45,046 nucleotides of DNA from a virus. How positions within the stretch are numbered: the first letter of the stretch is position 1; every line of letters starts with the position of its first letter. Where the stretch lies: positions 1-45,046 of IMG/VR virus record IMGVR_UViG_3300012008_000001; one strand, given 5' to 3'. Below are positions 1 to 8,589 of the stretch, in pieces. The notes beneath the pieces were generated by a model. The model was not told the origin of the DNA and did not search any database. It worked only from the letters and a program-made list of their open reading frames with translations. The position numbers and the translations under genes were made by a program.

Positions 1-99
1 ATCGAAGCAGAAGCGGCTCGTAAAGAGCGAGAAAAAATTGCCAGAGAGAGTAAAGCAAACGGCCCAGCTCGTAATGCAACTCAGGCTCAGACTGGCACC
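1..99. repeat. Terminal direct repeat (left copy), circularisation overlap
   Basis: Bases 1-99 are identical to 44948-45046. The repeat lies inside a coding frame that reads through from the right end into the left end. An exact 99-base overlap is typical of assembly of a circular or terminally redundant molecule, so it is better read as a closure signal than as a biological repeat. The unique length is then 44,947 bp. Confidence 0.95.
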
Positions 100-147
100 A
101 AAACGGAAGACCAAAAGAGACTTGAGCGATTTTCGACCTGGGATTAA
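1..147 (+). CDS. Putative scaffolding protein, C-terminal part (continues from the right end)
   Basis: This is the 3' end of the gene that starts at 44261. The frame is open from base 1 (IEAEAARKERE...) to a TAA at 145-147 and ends in the residues RLERFSTWD. Joined across the 99-bp overlap the whole protein is 277 residues. The basic, charged C-terminus is what scaffolding proteins use to bind coat protein (family knowledge). The coat gene follows 28 bases downstream. Confidence 0.8.
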   Translation: MEAEAARKEREKIARESKANGPARNATQAQTGTKTEDQKRLERFSTWD

Positions 148-175
148 TAACCCCTAAAGAAAGTGAATAAAAATC

Positions 176-1015
176 ATGGCTCAAAACTATGCAACAGACG
201 TACTGGATAAAATCGACGAACGATTTTATGTAGAGTCTAAAACCAACGCCATTGTCAATAATGGCATCGAGATGGACTTTAGCAATGGCAACAACGCTGT
301 AACCATCTACAACATGAACGTCGTAGCAGAAAACGACTACGTCCGAAGCGGTATCATGCGCTACGGTCCTCTGGTTGAACTAGGTAACGGTGTTCAAACC
401 TTTATCCTTTCACAGGATAAGTCGTTCTCAATTTCAATCGACCGTGGAAACCGCGAAGACTCAAAGATGGTTCCTGCCATCGACGAGGCTGTTAAGCGCC
501 AAGTCCGCGAAGTGTCAATCCCTGTGACTGACATTTACCGCCTGAGCATCGCAGCTACTTATGCAGTTGCTAACTCCCAGTCGGTTGTCCTGGCTATTAC
601 GGCTTCAAACGCCTTTAGCTCAATCCTAACTCAGCGCGCTGCCTTGCAGGACGCAAAAGTTAGTCTCGACGACATGGTGTGCTACGTCACTCCTGCTGTC
701 GAAGCGTTCCTGTGGCTCGACCCAACCTTTAAGTCTGCTGTAAACCTAGCTTACGCAAGTAAAGTTACTGGTGTTATCGGTACGGTCTTAGGTATGACGA
801 TTGTTACTTGCCCAACTAGCTATTACATCGCTAACTTCGGCTTCATGCTCATTTCCAAAAAAGTGCTTGTCGCTCCAACGAAGTTCAACGAAATCAAAAC
901 TGGTGACGGCTTCCCATTCGGTATTAGTGGTATGGTGGCCTTTGGTCGTCGTTACTACGACTGCTTCATTCCTGCCAACAAGGGTGTCGCCATTCGTGTT
1001 CAAAAAATAGCTTAA
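176..1015 (+). CDS. Major capsid (coat) protein
   Basis: A 279-residue protein placed directly after the putative scaffold and before small decoration-like genes, which is the standard position of the coat gene in short-tailed phages. The composition is even, without low complexity, with alternating strand and helix segments (a helix-rich part near residues 100-150, then VLGMTIVTC and KVLVAPTKF strands) compatible with an HK97-fold coat subunit that would form the icosahedral shell. I recognise it by context and general character rather than by a motif. The start is preceded by AAAGAAAG. The size is at the small end for HK97-fold coat proteins. Confidence 0.8.
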   Translation: MAQNYATDVLDKIDERFYVESKTNAIVNNGIEMDFSNGNNAVTIYNMNVVAENDYVRSGIMRYGPLVELGNGVQTFILSQDKSFSISIDRGNREDSKMVPAIDEAVKRQVREVSIPVTDIYRLSIAATYAVANSQSVVLAITASNAFSSILTQRAALQDAKVSLDDMVCYVTPAVEAFLWLDPTFKSAVNLAYASKVTGVIGTVLGMTIVTCPTSYYIANFGFMLISKKVLVAPTKFNEIKTGDGFPFGISGMVAFGRRYYDCFIPANKGVAIRVQKIA

Positions 1016-1032
1016 TAGAAAGGTAAGAAAAT

Positions 1033-1971
1033 ATGGAAAATGGTTTAACCGCAAAGCTCAAGGCTTCCGCTCCTGGTCAAACAGCAGAGGAAACCAACAG
1101 CGCAACAGGTACCGCTGGACTGTATCGACACCCTATTAGTGGCGCTGAGGTTATAACCCTCAGTGACCCACTGTACGGCGATGCACAAAGCGAAGCCGCT
1201 CTCCGCGTCGGATTTGTCCGTGTGCGAGACTCAAAGCCCGAAGAGATTGTGCAAATCAATCTTGTTCAGGAAGTCACATCTGCTAAAACAGGTGCTGGCG
1301 CAAGTGACGACATGAAGGGTCTTTTGGCTCGCATGAACGCACTTGAGGCTGAAAACGCCGCACTAAAGCAGGGTACAACTCCTGACAGTGCTAGCCAGGT
1401 TCCTGGTGGCGAACAAGCTAAAGTAGATGGTGCAAACGCTGTAAATGCTCAGGCATCTACAACTGATGTTGCTCCTGTCCAAAACGTAGCTCCTGCCGAT
1501 GGCGTAGCTGGCGATAGTGGTACAACTCCAGCCGTACCCGAAGTCGTCCCTGCCGATGCAAGCGTAACTGGTGGTGCCCAGCCTGCACCTACTGATGTTG
1601 TTGGTGGTCCTGCCACTGGACAACCAGTGCCAACCGTTCCTAGTACCGATGGCGTTAAAGACGCTGGAAGTGTCCAGGCTCAGGCCGCAAGTGCCGCAGC
1701 CGCAAATGGTGAGTCTACCCAGACTCCCGAAGCTCCCGTTGCTCCTAACGATGCGTCTAACGCAACGCCAACAGCTAACGATGCTAGCACCGCTAGCGAT
1801 AGCACCGAAGAGAACACCCCAGATGGTGCCTCTACCTTGCCACTCGCTGAGCAAAGCACCGATGAACTCAAAGAAACTGCTTCTGCCGAGGGCCTCGATG
1901 TCGCAAACCTTTCAACAAACGAAGATTTAATTGCCGCTATTGAAGCAAAGCGCGCAGAAAGTGGTAAATAA
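1033..1971 (+). CDS. Capsid-associated protein with C-terminal HeH/LEM-like domain
   Basis: 312 residues in three parts. Residues 1-85 form a compact N-terminal domain (LYRHPISGAEVITLSDPLYG). Residues 95-112 are a short coiled coil (LLARMNALEAENAALK). About 150 residues of Ala/Pro/Thr/Ser/Asp-rich linker follow. The end (TDELKETASAEGLDVANLS...EDLIAAIEAKR) has the helix-extended loop-helix pattern of HeH/LEM or Rho-N-like nucleic-acid-binding domains. Such proteins often sit next to coat genes and may decorate the capsid or touch DNA; that role is inferred. The gene is 17 bases after the coat gene with an AAAGGT ribosome site. Confidence 0.65.
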   Translation: MENGLTAKLKASAPGQTAEETNSATGTAGLYRHPISGAEVITLSDPLYGDAQSEAALRVGFVRVRDSKPEEIVQINLVQEVTSAKTGAGASDDMKGLLARMNALEAENAALKQGTTPDSASQVPGGEQAKVDGANAVNAQASTTDVAPVQNVAPADGVAGDSGTTPAVPEVVPADASVTGGAQPAPTDVVGGPATGQPVPTVPSTDGVKDAGSVQAQAASAAAANGESTQTPEAPVAPNDASNATPTANDASTASDSTEENTPDGASTLPLAEQSTDELKETASAEGLDVANLSTNEDLIAAIEAKRAESGK

Positions 1972-1973
1972 TC

Positions 1974-2381
1974 ATGGCTAATGCAACTGATGGCCGCGTC
2001 TCTGTAGACGTTTCAACCAACAAAACACTGGTAGCTGCTGACTCTGGTATCGTCCAGAACGTAGTTGCCGATGGTATTACAATTACCTTGCCCTCAACGG
2101 CTTTGGGACTTGAATATATCGTCCGCAATGGTGGCGCGAAAGTAAACAGCGGTGGCCCCGCTGGTGCCGTCTCAGACGGTAGTGTGCTTGTCACTGTAGC
2201 CCCTGCGGCTGCTGACGGTTTCACTGGTAACGGTTTCACCGCTGCCGTGAACAAGGCCGCTCTTAACACGAAAGCTACAAGTAACGTGGGCGACGAAATT
2301 CGCTTTAGCGGTACTGGTACTGCTGGTGTTACGGGTTGGGTACTCGGTGCCGTAAAAGGTATCTGGGCCCGCCAGCCTTAA
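1974..2381 (+). CDS. Putative capsid decoration or head protein
   Basis: A 135-residue Gly/Ala/Val/Thr-rich protein predicted to be all beta (LVAADSGIVQNVVADGITITLP, then VLVTVAPAAADGF). It begins 2 bases after the preceding stop and its ribosome site is the GAAAGTGG at the end of that gene. It is the last gene before a strong terminator, so coat and decoration genes end one transcription unit. A cement/decoration role is inferred from size, beta character and position next to the coat gene. Confidence 0.5.
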   Translation: MANATDGRVSVDVSTNKTLVAADSGIVQNVVADGITITLPSTALGLEYIVRNGGAKVNSGGPAGAVSDGSVLVTVAPAAADGFTGNGFTAAVNKAALNTKATSNVGDEIRFSGTGTAGVTGWVLGAVKGIWARQP

Positions 2382-2402
2382 TCCAGCTTATGGATTGCAA
2401 AG

Positions 2403-2427
2403 AGAGAGCTTTCGGGCTCTCTTTTTT
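2403..2427 (+). terminator. Rho-independent terminator after the capsid genes
   Basis: Stem AGAGAGC (2403-2409), loop TTTCGG, stem GCTCTCT (2416-2422), followed by a run of T to 2427. It lies 21 bases after the stop of the decoration gene. It separates the head module from the tail module, which restarts at the promoter at 2452. Confidence 0.9.
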
Positions 2428-2451
2428 GTTATACTTGTGCTTAGTGAAATG

Positions 2452-2460
2452 TGGTATTAT
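2452..2460 (+). promoter_or_regulatory. Extended -10 late promoter (TGG-TATTAT)
   Basis: TGGTATTAT directly after the terminator at 2403-2427 and 33 bases before the next start codon. There is no good -35; the TG dinucleotide one base before the hexamer makes it an extended -10 element. It shares this architecture with the elements at 5560, 10147, 15177 and 17289. Confidence 0.65.
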
Positions 2461-2493
2461 GAGTTCATAATCTAATGCAGGAAAACTAAAAGT

Positions 2494-2727
2494 ATGGTTA
2501 CTACCAAGATTTACCAGAACAACGGAAGCGAAACAGTCAATATCATTGGTGTTGGTGAAATCCCTGCTGGCGAAACGCTCAGCGTTACCAGTGAGTACCA
2601 CCAACCTGTCGTGATGGCAAATTACCCCGATGTTGTGGAATTGGTGGACGAAGAGGCAAAAGCCGACCAATCAACTGCTACCGAAACACAAGCCCAACAG
2701 GAGACACAAAATGAAGAAACTGTTTAA
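2494..2727 (+). CDS. Small putative structural protein
   Basis: 77 residues. The first 50 are beta-rich (VTTKIYQNNGSETVNIIGVGEI, with PAGETLSVTSEYHQPVV), and the last 25 are a Gln/Thr/Glu tail. It is the first gene after the 2452 promoter, with AGGAAA upstream of the ATG, and overlaps the next gene by 17 bases. I do not recognise a family. The position suggests a virion component. Confidence 0.6.
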   Translation: MVTTKIYQNNGSETVNIIGVGEIPAGETLSVTSEYHQPVVMANYPDVVELVDEEAKADQSTATETQAQQETQNEETV

Positions 2728-3604
2728 TATTCCGCTTATTGGCCGCGTTATTGTCGCTACCGACCGTTTTGGCTCTGCTACTCGCTCAAAGATTGTTACT
2801 GGCGACCAAGCTTATGAAACTAATCTTTCTGTCGAAGTCCGTGATAAAAATGGCAATCTCAAGAAAGCCAAAGATGTTATGGACCTCAATTGGTTCGACC
2901 GCTTGCGTTTTGGTAATAAAACAGCTATCGACCTTGGTTCAGGGCTTGTCACCAACGTAGGCGTACTCGCTCTCGCTAATGACTGGAACTTAGCAGGACC
3001 ATCGGGCGCTCCAATCAATACAATCAAGCTAGCAAACTGGCATCACACAGGAACGGGCGCTACCGCTGCTGCCGCCACCGACATCAAAATTCAGACTATT
3101 TCAACACAGGGTGGCCAGACACCAGTGGCAGGCGCTCAAAGCCTTATTTCAGCCGCTAACTTACAGAAGTACCAGACTGTTGCTACTATTCCTTTCACGG
3201 GGACCGAAGCAGTTACAGAATGGGGCTTGATTTGTGGTTCGGCCGTTTCCAGTGCAACTGGTTCGCCTGCTACGGCTGGTTCAGCTACTAGCGCTACCGT
3301 CACGAGTACGCCACTTACGGCTAGTTCTAGCACCGTCCAGGGCTTGCAGCAAAACATTTTCCACGATACTGGTAACGCTACGCCACTTTGGGGGCTTGTT
3401 ACCTCTAACACAACCTCAGTTGTCACGGTTCCTGCCTGGTACAAAGTATCCGACGGCACTGCCGCTGGTACGACTCCAGCTAACACCGACACATTCGTAA
3501 CTCGGCCAGTGCTCTGGGACCACAAAGTTTTCAGCGCCATTAATGTAGTATCAGGTGACTCTATCCAGTTCACCTACCAACTTACGGTAGTCAGTGGGGG
3601 ATAA
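2711..3604 (+). CDS. Putative virion structural protein
   Basis: 297 residues when started at the ATG at 2711, which has a strong AGGAGA ribosome site and begins MKKLFNIPLIGRVIVATDRF. A more upstream in-frame ATG has no such site and would lengthen the overlap with the previous gene. The C-terminal 60 residues (RPVLWDHKVFSAINVVSGDS then IQFTYQLTV) match a motif I recall in head/neck-proximal proteins of many phages; the middle is Ala/Thr/Ser-rich beta sequence. The exact role is unknown; it is followed after 5 bases by a collar protein. Confidence 0.6.
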   Translation: MKKLFNIPLIGRVIVATDRFGSATRSKIVTGDQAYETNLSVEVRDKNGNLKKAKDVMDLNWFDRLRFGNKTAIDLGSGLVTNVGVLALANDWNLAGPSGAPINTIKLANWHHTGTGATAAAATDIKIQTISTQGGQTPVAGAQSLISAANLQKYQTVATIPFTGTEAVTEWGLICGSAVSSATGSPATAGSATSATVTSTPLTASSSTVQGLQQNIFHDTGNATPLWGLVTSNTTSVVTVPAWYKVSDGTAAGTTPANTDTFVTRPVLWDHKVFSAINVVSGDSIQFTYQLTVVSGG

Positions 3605-3609
3605 ACCTC

Positions 3610-4671
3610 ATGGCTGATGCACACAAAAACTTCGCATATTCCACAGTAGCAACGGCACCAAGCACACCGACGGCTGGTACTTCTTTGGTGGTTGGTGCTG
3701 GCGCTGGCGTAAACTTCCCAGCCGCCCCTTTTAATGCCACCGTATGGCCCGCTGGTTCCCAGCCGACTGTCTCCAATGCGGAAATTGTCCGTGTTACGGC
3801 TATTTCGACCGATACTTTTACAATTACTCGTACTCAAGAGAGTAGTGCTAACCGCTCTATCTTGGTGGGCGACCAGATTGCCGCAGGCATCACTGTAAAA
3901 GCTCTCACGGACATTGAGCCGTATATTAACCCTACGGGTGCTATTAGCCCGTATGCGGGTCGTACAGCGCCTAGCAACTGGTTAATTTGTGACGGTGCCA
4001 GTGTTTCGCGCACCACTTATGCAAACCTTTTTGCGACCATTGTGCCAAATGTGGGCAACCCGACTGTTACTATTGCCACTCCTGGCGTGTTTACGCTGGC
4101 CTCTCACGGCTTTCAGACAGGTGACACGATATTCCTTACCACTACGGGTGCTTTGCCTACTGGATTGACCGCAAACACGGTTTACTACGTTATTTTTGCT
4201 AGTTCAAGTACATTCCAGTTAGCAACTACCTTTGCAAATGCCCTTGCGTCCACGGCAATTACTACGTCAGGTACACAGAGTGGCACCCACACCATTTGGG
4301 CGTGTCCGTACGGGCTTGGTGACGGTTCTACTACTTTTGGTGTTCCAGACCTCAAAGGACGCGTTGCAGCGGGTAACAATTCAATGGGTATTGGTGGTGT
4401 TACTAGACTTACTCTATCGGCCACTGGTGGTTCAGCGGGTAACTTAGGTGCAAGTGGTGGTGAACAGGCTCACCAACTTATTACTGCCGAAGTCCCATCT
4501 CATACTCATACACTTCAATCATTCACCGCGGGTGCTGGTGGTGGTGGACAGCCACTTAGTTCAAATAACACTGGTAGCCAATCTTTCCCTGCTACTAACT
4601 CCATCGGTGGTGATGGTTCTCACAACAACGTCCAGCCTACTCTAGTCGTAAACTACATAATCAAGACGTAA
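3610..4671 (+). CDS. Tail collar-domain fibre protein 1
   Basis: 353 residues. Residues 115-140 (GAISPYAGRTAPSNWLICDG) begin a phage tail collar domain, which resumes at FGVPDLKGRVAAG near 240. Between the halves sits a roughly 90-residue insertion containing LPTGLTANTVYYVIFASSST, a small beta domain. The C-terminus has SHTHTLQ, a Gly-rich stretch and ends HNNVQPTLVVNYIIKT, the usual end of collar-type receptor-binding proteins. It probably forms a short fibre that contacts the cell surface. A second collar protein with a different insertion lies at 15206. The ribosome site is a purine-rich GTGGGGGA. Confidence 0.8.
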   Translation: MADAHKNFAYSTVATAPSTPTAGTSLVVGAGAGVNFPAAPFNATVWPAGSQPTVSNAEIVRVTAISTDTFTITRTQESSANRSILVGDQIAAGITVKALTDIEPYINPTGAISPYAGRTAPSNWLICDGASVSRTTYANLFATIVPNVGNPTVTIATPGVFTLASHGFQTGDTIFLTTTGALPTGLTANTVYYVIFASSSTFQLATTFANALASTAITTSGTQSGTHTIWACPYGLGDGSTTFGVPDLKGRVAAGNNSMGIGGVTRLTLSATGGSAGNLGASGGEQAHQLITAEVPSHTHTLQSFTAGAGGGGQPLSSNNTGSQSFPATNSIGGDGSHNNVQPTLVVNYIIKT

Positions 4672-4675
4672 TGCC

Positions 4676-5605
4676 ATGTTTGGAACAAATTACTTTGGCC
4701 AACCATACTACGCCCAAGGCTATGCAGGCACGGTCGCGGGTACCGTCTACACCTCGACACTCACAGGTAGCTTGACTTCCAGCGGCGCTCTCCCAAAGCA
4801 AACGGCTCGTATTGTCACGGCTCAGCTCACATTTACAGGGGTATTTGCAAAAAAAAATCAAAAGACTTTCACTGCCAACCTTAGTTTTGTTGGTGTATTT
4901 CTGAAAACTATAAAACGCCTCTTGACTGCCAACCTCAGCTTTACAGGTGCATTTTCTCGCCAAAACAAAAAAACGCTCACTGCCAATCTGACTTCTACAG
5001 GCAATTTGAAAAAATCTACGGCTCGGTTGCTCACAGGTAGCGTGAGTTTCATTGGTTCACCGTTCTTTAAACTGATAAAAATGCCGTTTACTGGCAGCGT
5101 TAGTTTTGTTGGTAACTTCTTTAAAACACCTAAAAAGCCACTCACGGGCCAGCTTAGTTTCATTGGTGGCTTTACCAAGCGCGCTAATCGGTCGCTCACT
5201 GCTAACCTCAGCTTTTTAGGGGTGTTTAAGAAGACCACCAAGCGGTTACTCACTGCTGGCGTGTCGTTCAGTGGATTTTTGGCACATTTATTTGGTAAAT
5301 TCTTCATTCCGACTCTAACTTTTGTTGGTAGCTTTGCCAAAACCACGATGAAAGTATTTACGCCGACGCTCTCATTTAGTGGCCTGATGTCGTTTTTCCA
5401 CGCAGCTATGGTCCGACCGCTCAGCATTATTATGAATACTTTTAGCCGTACCTCTGATATGAACGAGTCGTCTACTTCGGCTAGCCTGTCGGGCGCTAGT
5501 CCAGTTGTAGGCTTATCTGACGCCACCAATAAAAGTGATATTACAAGTAGTAACCCTAATGCTATAATCAATTCAGACGATAATAAAAGGACGCTAGGAA
5601 ACTAA
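4676..5605 (+). CDS. Tandem 18-residue repeat protein (tail/structural)
   Basis: 309 residues. From about residue 25 to 241 the protein is made of about twelve 18-residue units of the form xxLLTANLSFTGVFKKTx, alternating a hydrophobic strand with a Lys/Arg-rich turn. The last 60 residues are Ser/Asn/Asp-rich and non-repetitive. The regular strand-turn period suggests a beta-solenoid or stacked-hairpin fibre or a membrane-active protein. I recall similar repeats in environmental phages but no assigned function. It lies 4 bases after the first collar gene. The long reading frame on the opposite strand is a shadow of the repeats. Confidence 0.7.
   Translation: MFGTNYFGQPYYAQGYAGTVAGTVYTSTLTGSLTSSGALPKQTARIVTAQLTFTGVFAKKNQKTFTANLSFVGVFLKTIKRLLTANLSFTGAFSRQNKKTLTANLTSTGNLKKSTARLLTGSVSFIGSPFFKLIKMPFTGSVSFVGNFFKTPKKPLTGQLSFIGGFTKRANRSLTANLSFLGVFKKTTKRLLTAGVSFSGFLAHLFGKFFIPTLTFVGSFAKTTMKVFTPTLSFSGLMSFFHAAMVRPLSIIMNTFSRTSDMNESSTSASLSGASPVVGLSDATNKSDITSSNPNAIINSDDNKRTLGN
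4748..5398 (+). repeat. In-frame ~54-bp degenerate coding repeats (about 12 units)
   Basis: Units encode TLTGSLTSSGA, FTANLSFVGVF, LLTANLSFTGAF, LTGSVSFIG, FTGSVSFVGNF, LTGQLSFIGGF, LTANLSFLGVF, LTAGVSFSG, FIPTLTFVGSF and FTPTLSFSG at an 18-residue period. Nucleotides have diverged more than the protein, so the array is old or under selection to stay non-identical. Confidence 0.85.
5540..5568 (+). promoter_or_regulatory. Promoter ATTACA-N17-TATAAT with extended -10
   Basis: TGC-TATAAT at 5560-5568 is a perfect extended -10; ATTACA at 5540-5545 lies 17 bases upstream and matches the -35 consensus at four of six positions. It sits in the last codons of the repeat-protein gene and precedes the tail-assembly genes that start at 5607. 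Confidence 0.6.
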
Positions 5606-5606
5606 T

Positions 5607-5927
5607 ATGGCAACACAAAGAATTACCACCGTTCAAGGAAACACCGCACCACCACTGTTACTGACCGCTAAGCGCTCTGGCACTGCTATTGACGTTACTG
5701 GTGCCACAGTTGATGTAATAATTGCAAAGGGTGGTGTTCAAGTGAACACTGGCCACACGTTGTGTACCATCGTTACGCCGACGTCGGGTATCGTAAGTTA
5801 TACTCCTCAAGCGGGTGATTTTGCCACTCCTGGCACCTATAAGGCTGATTTGCGCGTTACCTATGCTGATGCAACAGTTGAGACTCTGTATGACCAACTT
5901 TTAATAAAAGCTAGGAAACACTTATGA
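5607..5927 (+). CDS. BppU-like N-terminal domain protein
   Basis: 106 residues. The pattern TTVQGNTAPPLLLTAKRSGTA, then DVTGATVDVIIAKGG and DFATPGTYKADLRVTYADA, matches the small Ig-like domain found at the N-terminus of BppU-type baseplate proteins and in stand-alone form in many phages. It likely joins receptor-binding or neck parts; the role is inferred from the fold. It overlaps the next gene by four bases (ATGA), indicating translational coupling with the head-tail adaptor. Confidence 0.6.
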   Translation: MATQRITTVQGNTAPPLLLTAKRSGTAIDVTGATVDVIIAKGGVQVNTGHTLCTIVTPTSGIVSYTPQAGDFATPGTYKADLRVTYADATVETLYDQLLIKARKHL

Positions 5928-6586
5928 TATTATCTGATATTCGTTTTTCGGTTCGTAACCGTCTCGATGACACTAGCTTTGACCAATCCACTGTCGATGA
6001 GGCTATTAACTTCGTTCACGACGAAGTTTTCAATGAACACCGTATCCGTTTTATGGAAACGAACGATGACCTTTTTGTTTCTCCGAACGACACTACCGTT
6101 GATATGCCCGACGACATGCAAACACTGATAAATGTTCACGTTACTAGCCCGATAGTCTACAACATTTTGAACAAATACATGGAGTACGGCGATTTTATGA
6201 AAGCCTACCCTGGCTATATGACATACACGCCCTCAGAAGTATATTTGTGGACTGATTTTGGCAATGCTATGCGATTTGCTTCACCTGTTTTGGCGGCCAC
6301 CACCATCAATATCGACTACCTACGCCGACCACAGCTTTTGGTGGGTGATGATGACATCTCGGATATTCCCGACCAGTACAAAGAAATGGTCGTTTTAGGT
6401 GCTCTAGCCCGCTGTATGGAGCGCAACGAAGACTACGGCGAGGCCAGTAGCGAGCGCAACAACTATAATGCTCTGAAAACTACGTTTATTCGCAATGAGG
6501 GACGCGGTGGCATCAAACTTGGCCCAACAATTATGCGTACTAACAGGCGTGGACGAGGAAGTTACCGCGCAGATAGGGACTTCTAG
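5924..6586 (+). CDS. Head-tail adaptor (gp11/gp4-like)
   Basis: 220 residues, close to the size of T7 gp11 and related adaptors. It starts MILSDIRFSVRNRLDDTSFDQ, a helical N-terminus with a DxxxVDEAINFVHDEV helix typical of the adaptor family, then a beta insertion (DDLFVSPNDTTVDMPDD), then a helical core. The C-terminus is very basic (MRTNRRGRGSYRADRDF) and may reach into the portal. Family members form a dodecameric ring under the portal. The nozzle gene follows 2 bases later. Confidence 0.7.
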   Translation: MILSDIRFSVRNRLDDTSFDQSTVDEAINFVHDEVFNEHRIRFMETNDDLFVSPNDTTVDMPDDMQTLINVHVTSPIVYNILNKYMEYGDFMKAYPGYMTYTPSEVYLWTDFGNAMRFASPVLAATTINIDYLRRPQLLVGDDDISDIPDQYKEMVVLGALARCMERNEDYGEASSERNNYNALKTTFIRNEGRGGIKLGPTIMRTNRRGRGSYRADRDF

Positions 6587-6588
6587 TT

Positions 6589-8589
6589 ATGCAGTCGGCA
6601 TTTTCACCGCCGCGCGGCAACCCACAGGCTACAGCTCAGCCAGCCGTTGAAGAAACCTACGACTTGCGTGGGCTTGATTTAATTACGCCCGATGAAATCA
6701 TGGGGCCAGGTCGCAGCCCGTGGACGATTAACTCGCGTATGCGCGCCCGCAACGATGGTGAAAATCGTGTTGCTAACCGTACTCGTAAGGGTTCAGGCCA
6801 TCTATCGACGCCTGTAGGCCAAGTTATTGATGTTCAGAATACCACTACTCCGACTACTGATATTGCATTTAGCACCACTTCGGTTATCGCTCAGCCACTT
6901 GTACCGACCACTACGGCAGCACTCACTCGGTTGGATACGGCTATCAAGAAAATAGGCACCGCAACGGGCCACATTATCGTAGAAATCTACACCAACAACG
7001 GTGGTATCCCAGGCACTATGATTGCTCAGGGTTCAATCTTGGCTAATATGGTGACGACTTCGTACCAGTTTTTAACTTCGTATTTTATCGACGCTCCGAC
7101 AGTTACCAGTGGTGCTACCTACTGGGCTGTTTATTATATCCAGGACAACGGCTCAGGCTCTTATTACTTGCAGCAGACCGCACAGGTTGGCTCGGCCGAT
7201 TTACTGTCAAATAACGTCTCAGCGGGCTCTTGGAACACGATACCAGCCTCAATCCAGTACAAGACTTATCTTTCGACTCCAGGCGGCGTAAAGGGCTTCC
7301 ATTTGCGTTACCCAAGCGATGGCAACAACCGTATCATATTTGCTCAGGGCACTAGCATTTACGCGGTCCCAAAGAACACAGGGGTACCATCGTCATTTGA
7401 TACTGGCTTGAACGCTTCGGCCGCTCATTATCGTTTCTGCCAGGTGCAAGATATGACGATTTACTGTAACGGCTTTGACCCATTGCGTTGGTGGAACGGT
7501 ATTGACACCCCAACCAACTTAGGTGGTGTGCCAACAATCAACCCGACGCATGTTATCCCGTGGAAAAACCGCTTATTTGTTGTGAGTGCTGGCAACCGCG
7601 TGGACTTCTCGGATTTGCTCAGTTACGAGTCCTACCCATCGGTGAACTTCTTTTACGTCCCAGACCCTAAGAGCCCAGATAGCATTGCTGGCGCCGTGGT
7701 ATTCCAGGATAATCTGGTATTCTTGACTCACAAAACCAAGCACATCATTATTGGCTCGGATATTTCTAACTTCACCCGCAAAGAGTCCATTGGTACCAAG
7801 GGCGCTGTAAGCCAGGAAGCTATCGCCACCGACCGCAACTTCGTGTACTTTATGGCCGACGACCTACAGATTTACCGCTGGAATGGCGTATCTGACCAGC
7901 TTATGAGCGATATTATGCAGCCAGAGTTCCAGGGCATTAGTGACCCTAGTTCGGTCCGTCTCAGCATTTACCGTAACCAACTTCGCGTAAGCTACGCCAA
8001 ATCACCAAGTTCAACCGCCAATCGTACAGCAGTTTTTGATATTACTTTGGGGGAGTGGTTTCTCGACACCGACCACCCAGTGAATGGCTACTCTAGCCTT
8101 TATCTCGACAAAAACGAACTGGTTGAGTTTAGCTCGCTCGTCGGCCGTGTCTATTACGGTGAGGCACAGGGTTCAGACCTCGGCAAGAAAATTGACTGGA
8201 AGTTTTGGACGAACTACAAAACCTATGCTTATAGGCGACGTACAGGCCAGACGTTCGGCGGTGCCAGTGCTAAGAAGCGTATTAAGCGTTTCAGGCCCGT
8301 GGTGCGTATTCAGAACGCCAATTACACGATGTCCGTGGGTAAGGATATGAACTTCAATAATACCCCTGATATGCGGCCCTACACAGTTGCAGGCGGCGGC
8401 GCAACCTGGGGCGGTGGCGGCAAATGGGGCGATGGTAGCAAATATGGTAGCCCTAAGCAGTTACAGGCGCGTTCAGCAATGAGTGGCCGTGGCGAACATA
8501 TCCAGTATCGCTTTGAGCGTAAGGGCGTCGAAACGCCTGTCGAATTGTACGGCTACATCGCGCAGTACAAAGTCGGAAAGCAGAAATAA
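6589..8589 (+). CDS. Tail nozzle protein (beta-propeller, gp12/gp10-like)
   Basis: 666 residues. After an N-terminal arm (ETYDLRGLDLITPDEIMGP) there is a jelly-roll-like insertion at roughly residues 95-215 (IIVEIYTNNGGIPGTMIAQG, then ATYWAVYYIQDNG). The core from about 225 to 490 shows propeller-blade repeats: RFCQVQDMTIYCNGFDPLRW, HVIPWKNRLFVVSAGNRVDF, VFQDNLVFLTHKTKHIIIGS, FVYFMADDLQIYRWNG. This is the character of T7 gp12 and P22 gp10, which form the distal tail tube. The end is Gly/Trp-rich (GGGATWGGGGKWGDGSKYG). Order adaptor-nozzle is as in other podoviruses. Confidence 0.75.
   Translation: MQSAFSPPRGNPQATAQPAVEETYDLRGLDLITPDEIMGPGRSPWTINSRMRARNDGENRVANRTRKGSGHLSTPVGQVIDVQNTTTPTTDIAFSTTSVIAQPLVPTTTAALTRLDTAIKKIGTATGHIIVEIYTNNGGIPGTMIAQGSILANMVTTSYQFLTSYFIDAPTVTSGATYWAVYYIQDNGSGSYYLQQTAQVGSADLLSNNVSAGSWNTIPASIQYKTYLSTPGGVKGFHLRYPSDGNNRIIFAQGTSIYAVPKNTGVPSSFDTGLNASAAHYRFCQVQDMTIYCNGFDPLRWWNGIDTPTNLGGVPTINPTHVIPWKNRLFVVSAGNRVDFSDLLSYESYPSVNFFYVPDPKSPDSIAGAVVFQDNLVFLTHKTKHIIIGSDISNFTRKESIGTKGAVSQEAIATDRNFVYFMADDLQIYRWNGVSDQLMSDIMQPEFQGISDPSSVRLSIYRNQLRVSYAKSPSSTANRTAVFDITLGEWFLDTDHPVNGYSSLYLDKNELVEFSSLVGRVYYGEAQGSDLGKKIDWKFWTNYKTYAYRRRTGQTFGGASAKKRIKRFRPVVRIQNANYTMSVGKDMNFNNTPDMRPYTVAGGGATWGGGGKWGDGSKYGSPKQLQARSAMSGRGEHIQYRFERKGVETPVELYGYIAQYKVGKQK

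Noticed and set aside
4858-5571. Long minus-strand frame of 237 codons opposite the repeat protein
   Set aside because: Its repeats mirror those of the plus-strand gene and it has no ribosome site; it arises from repeated codons on the other strand.
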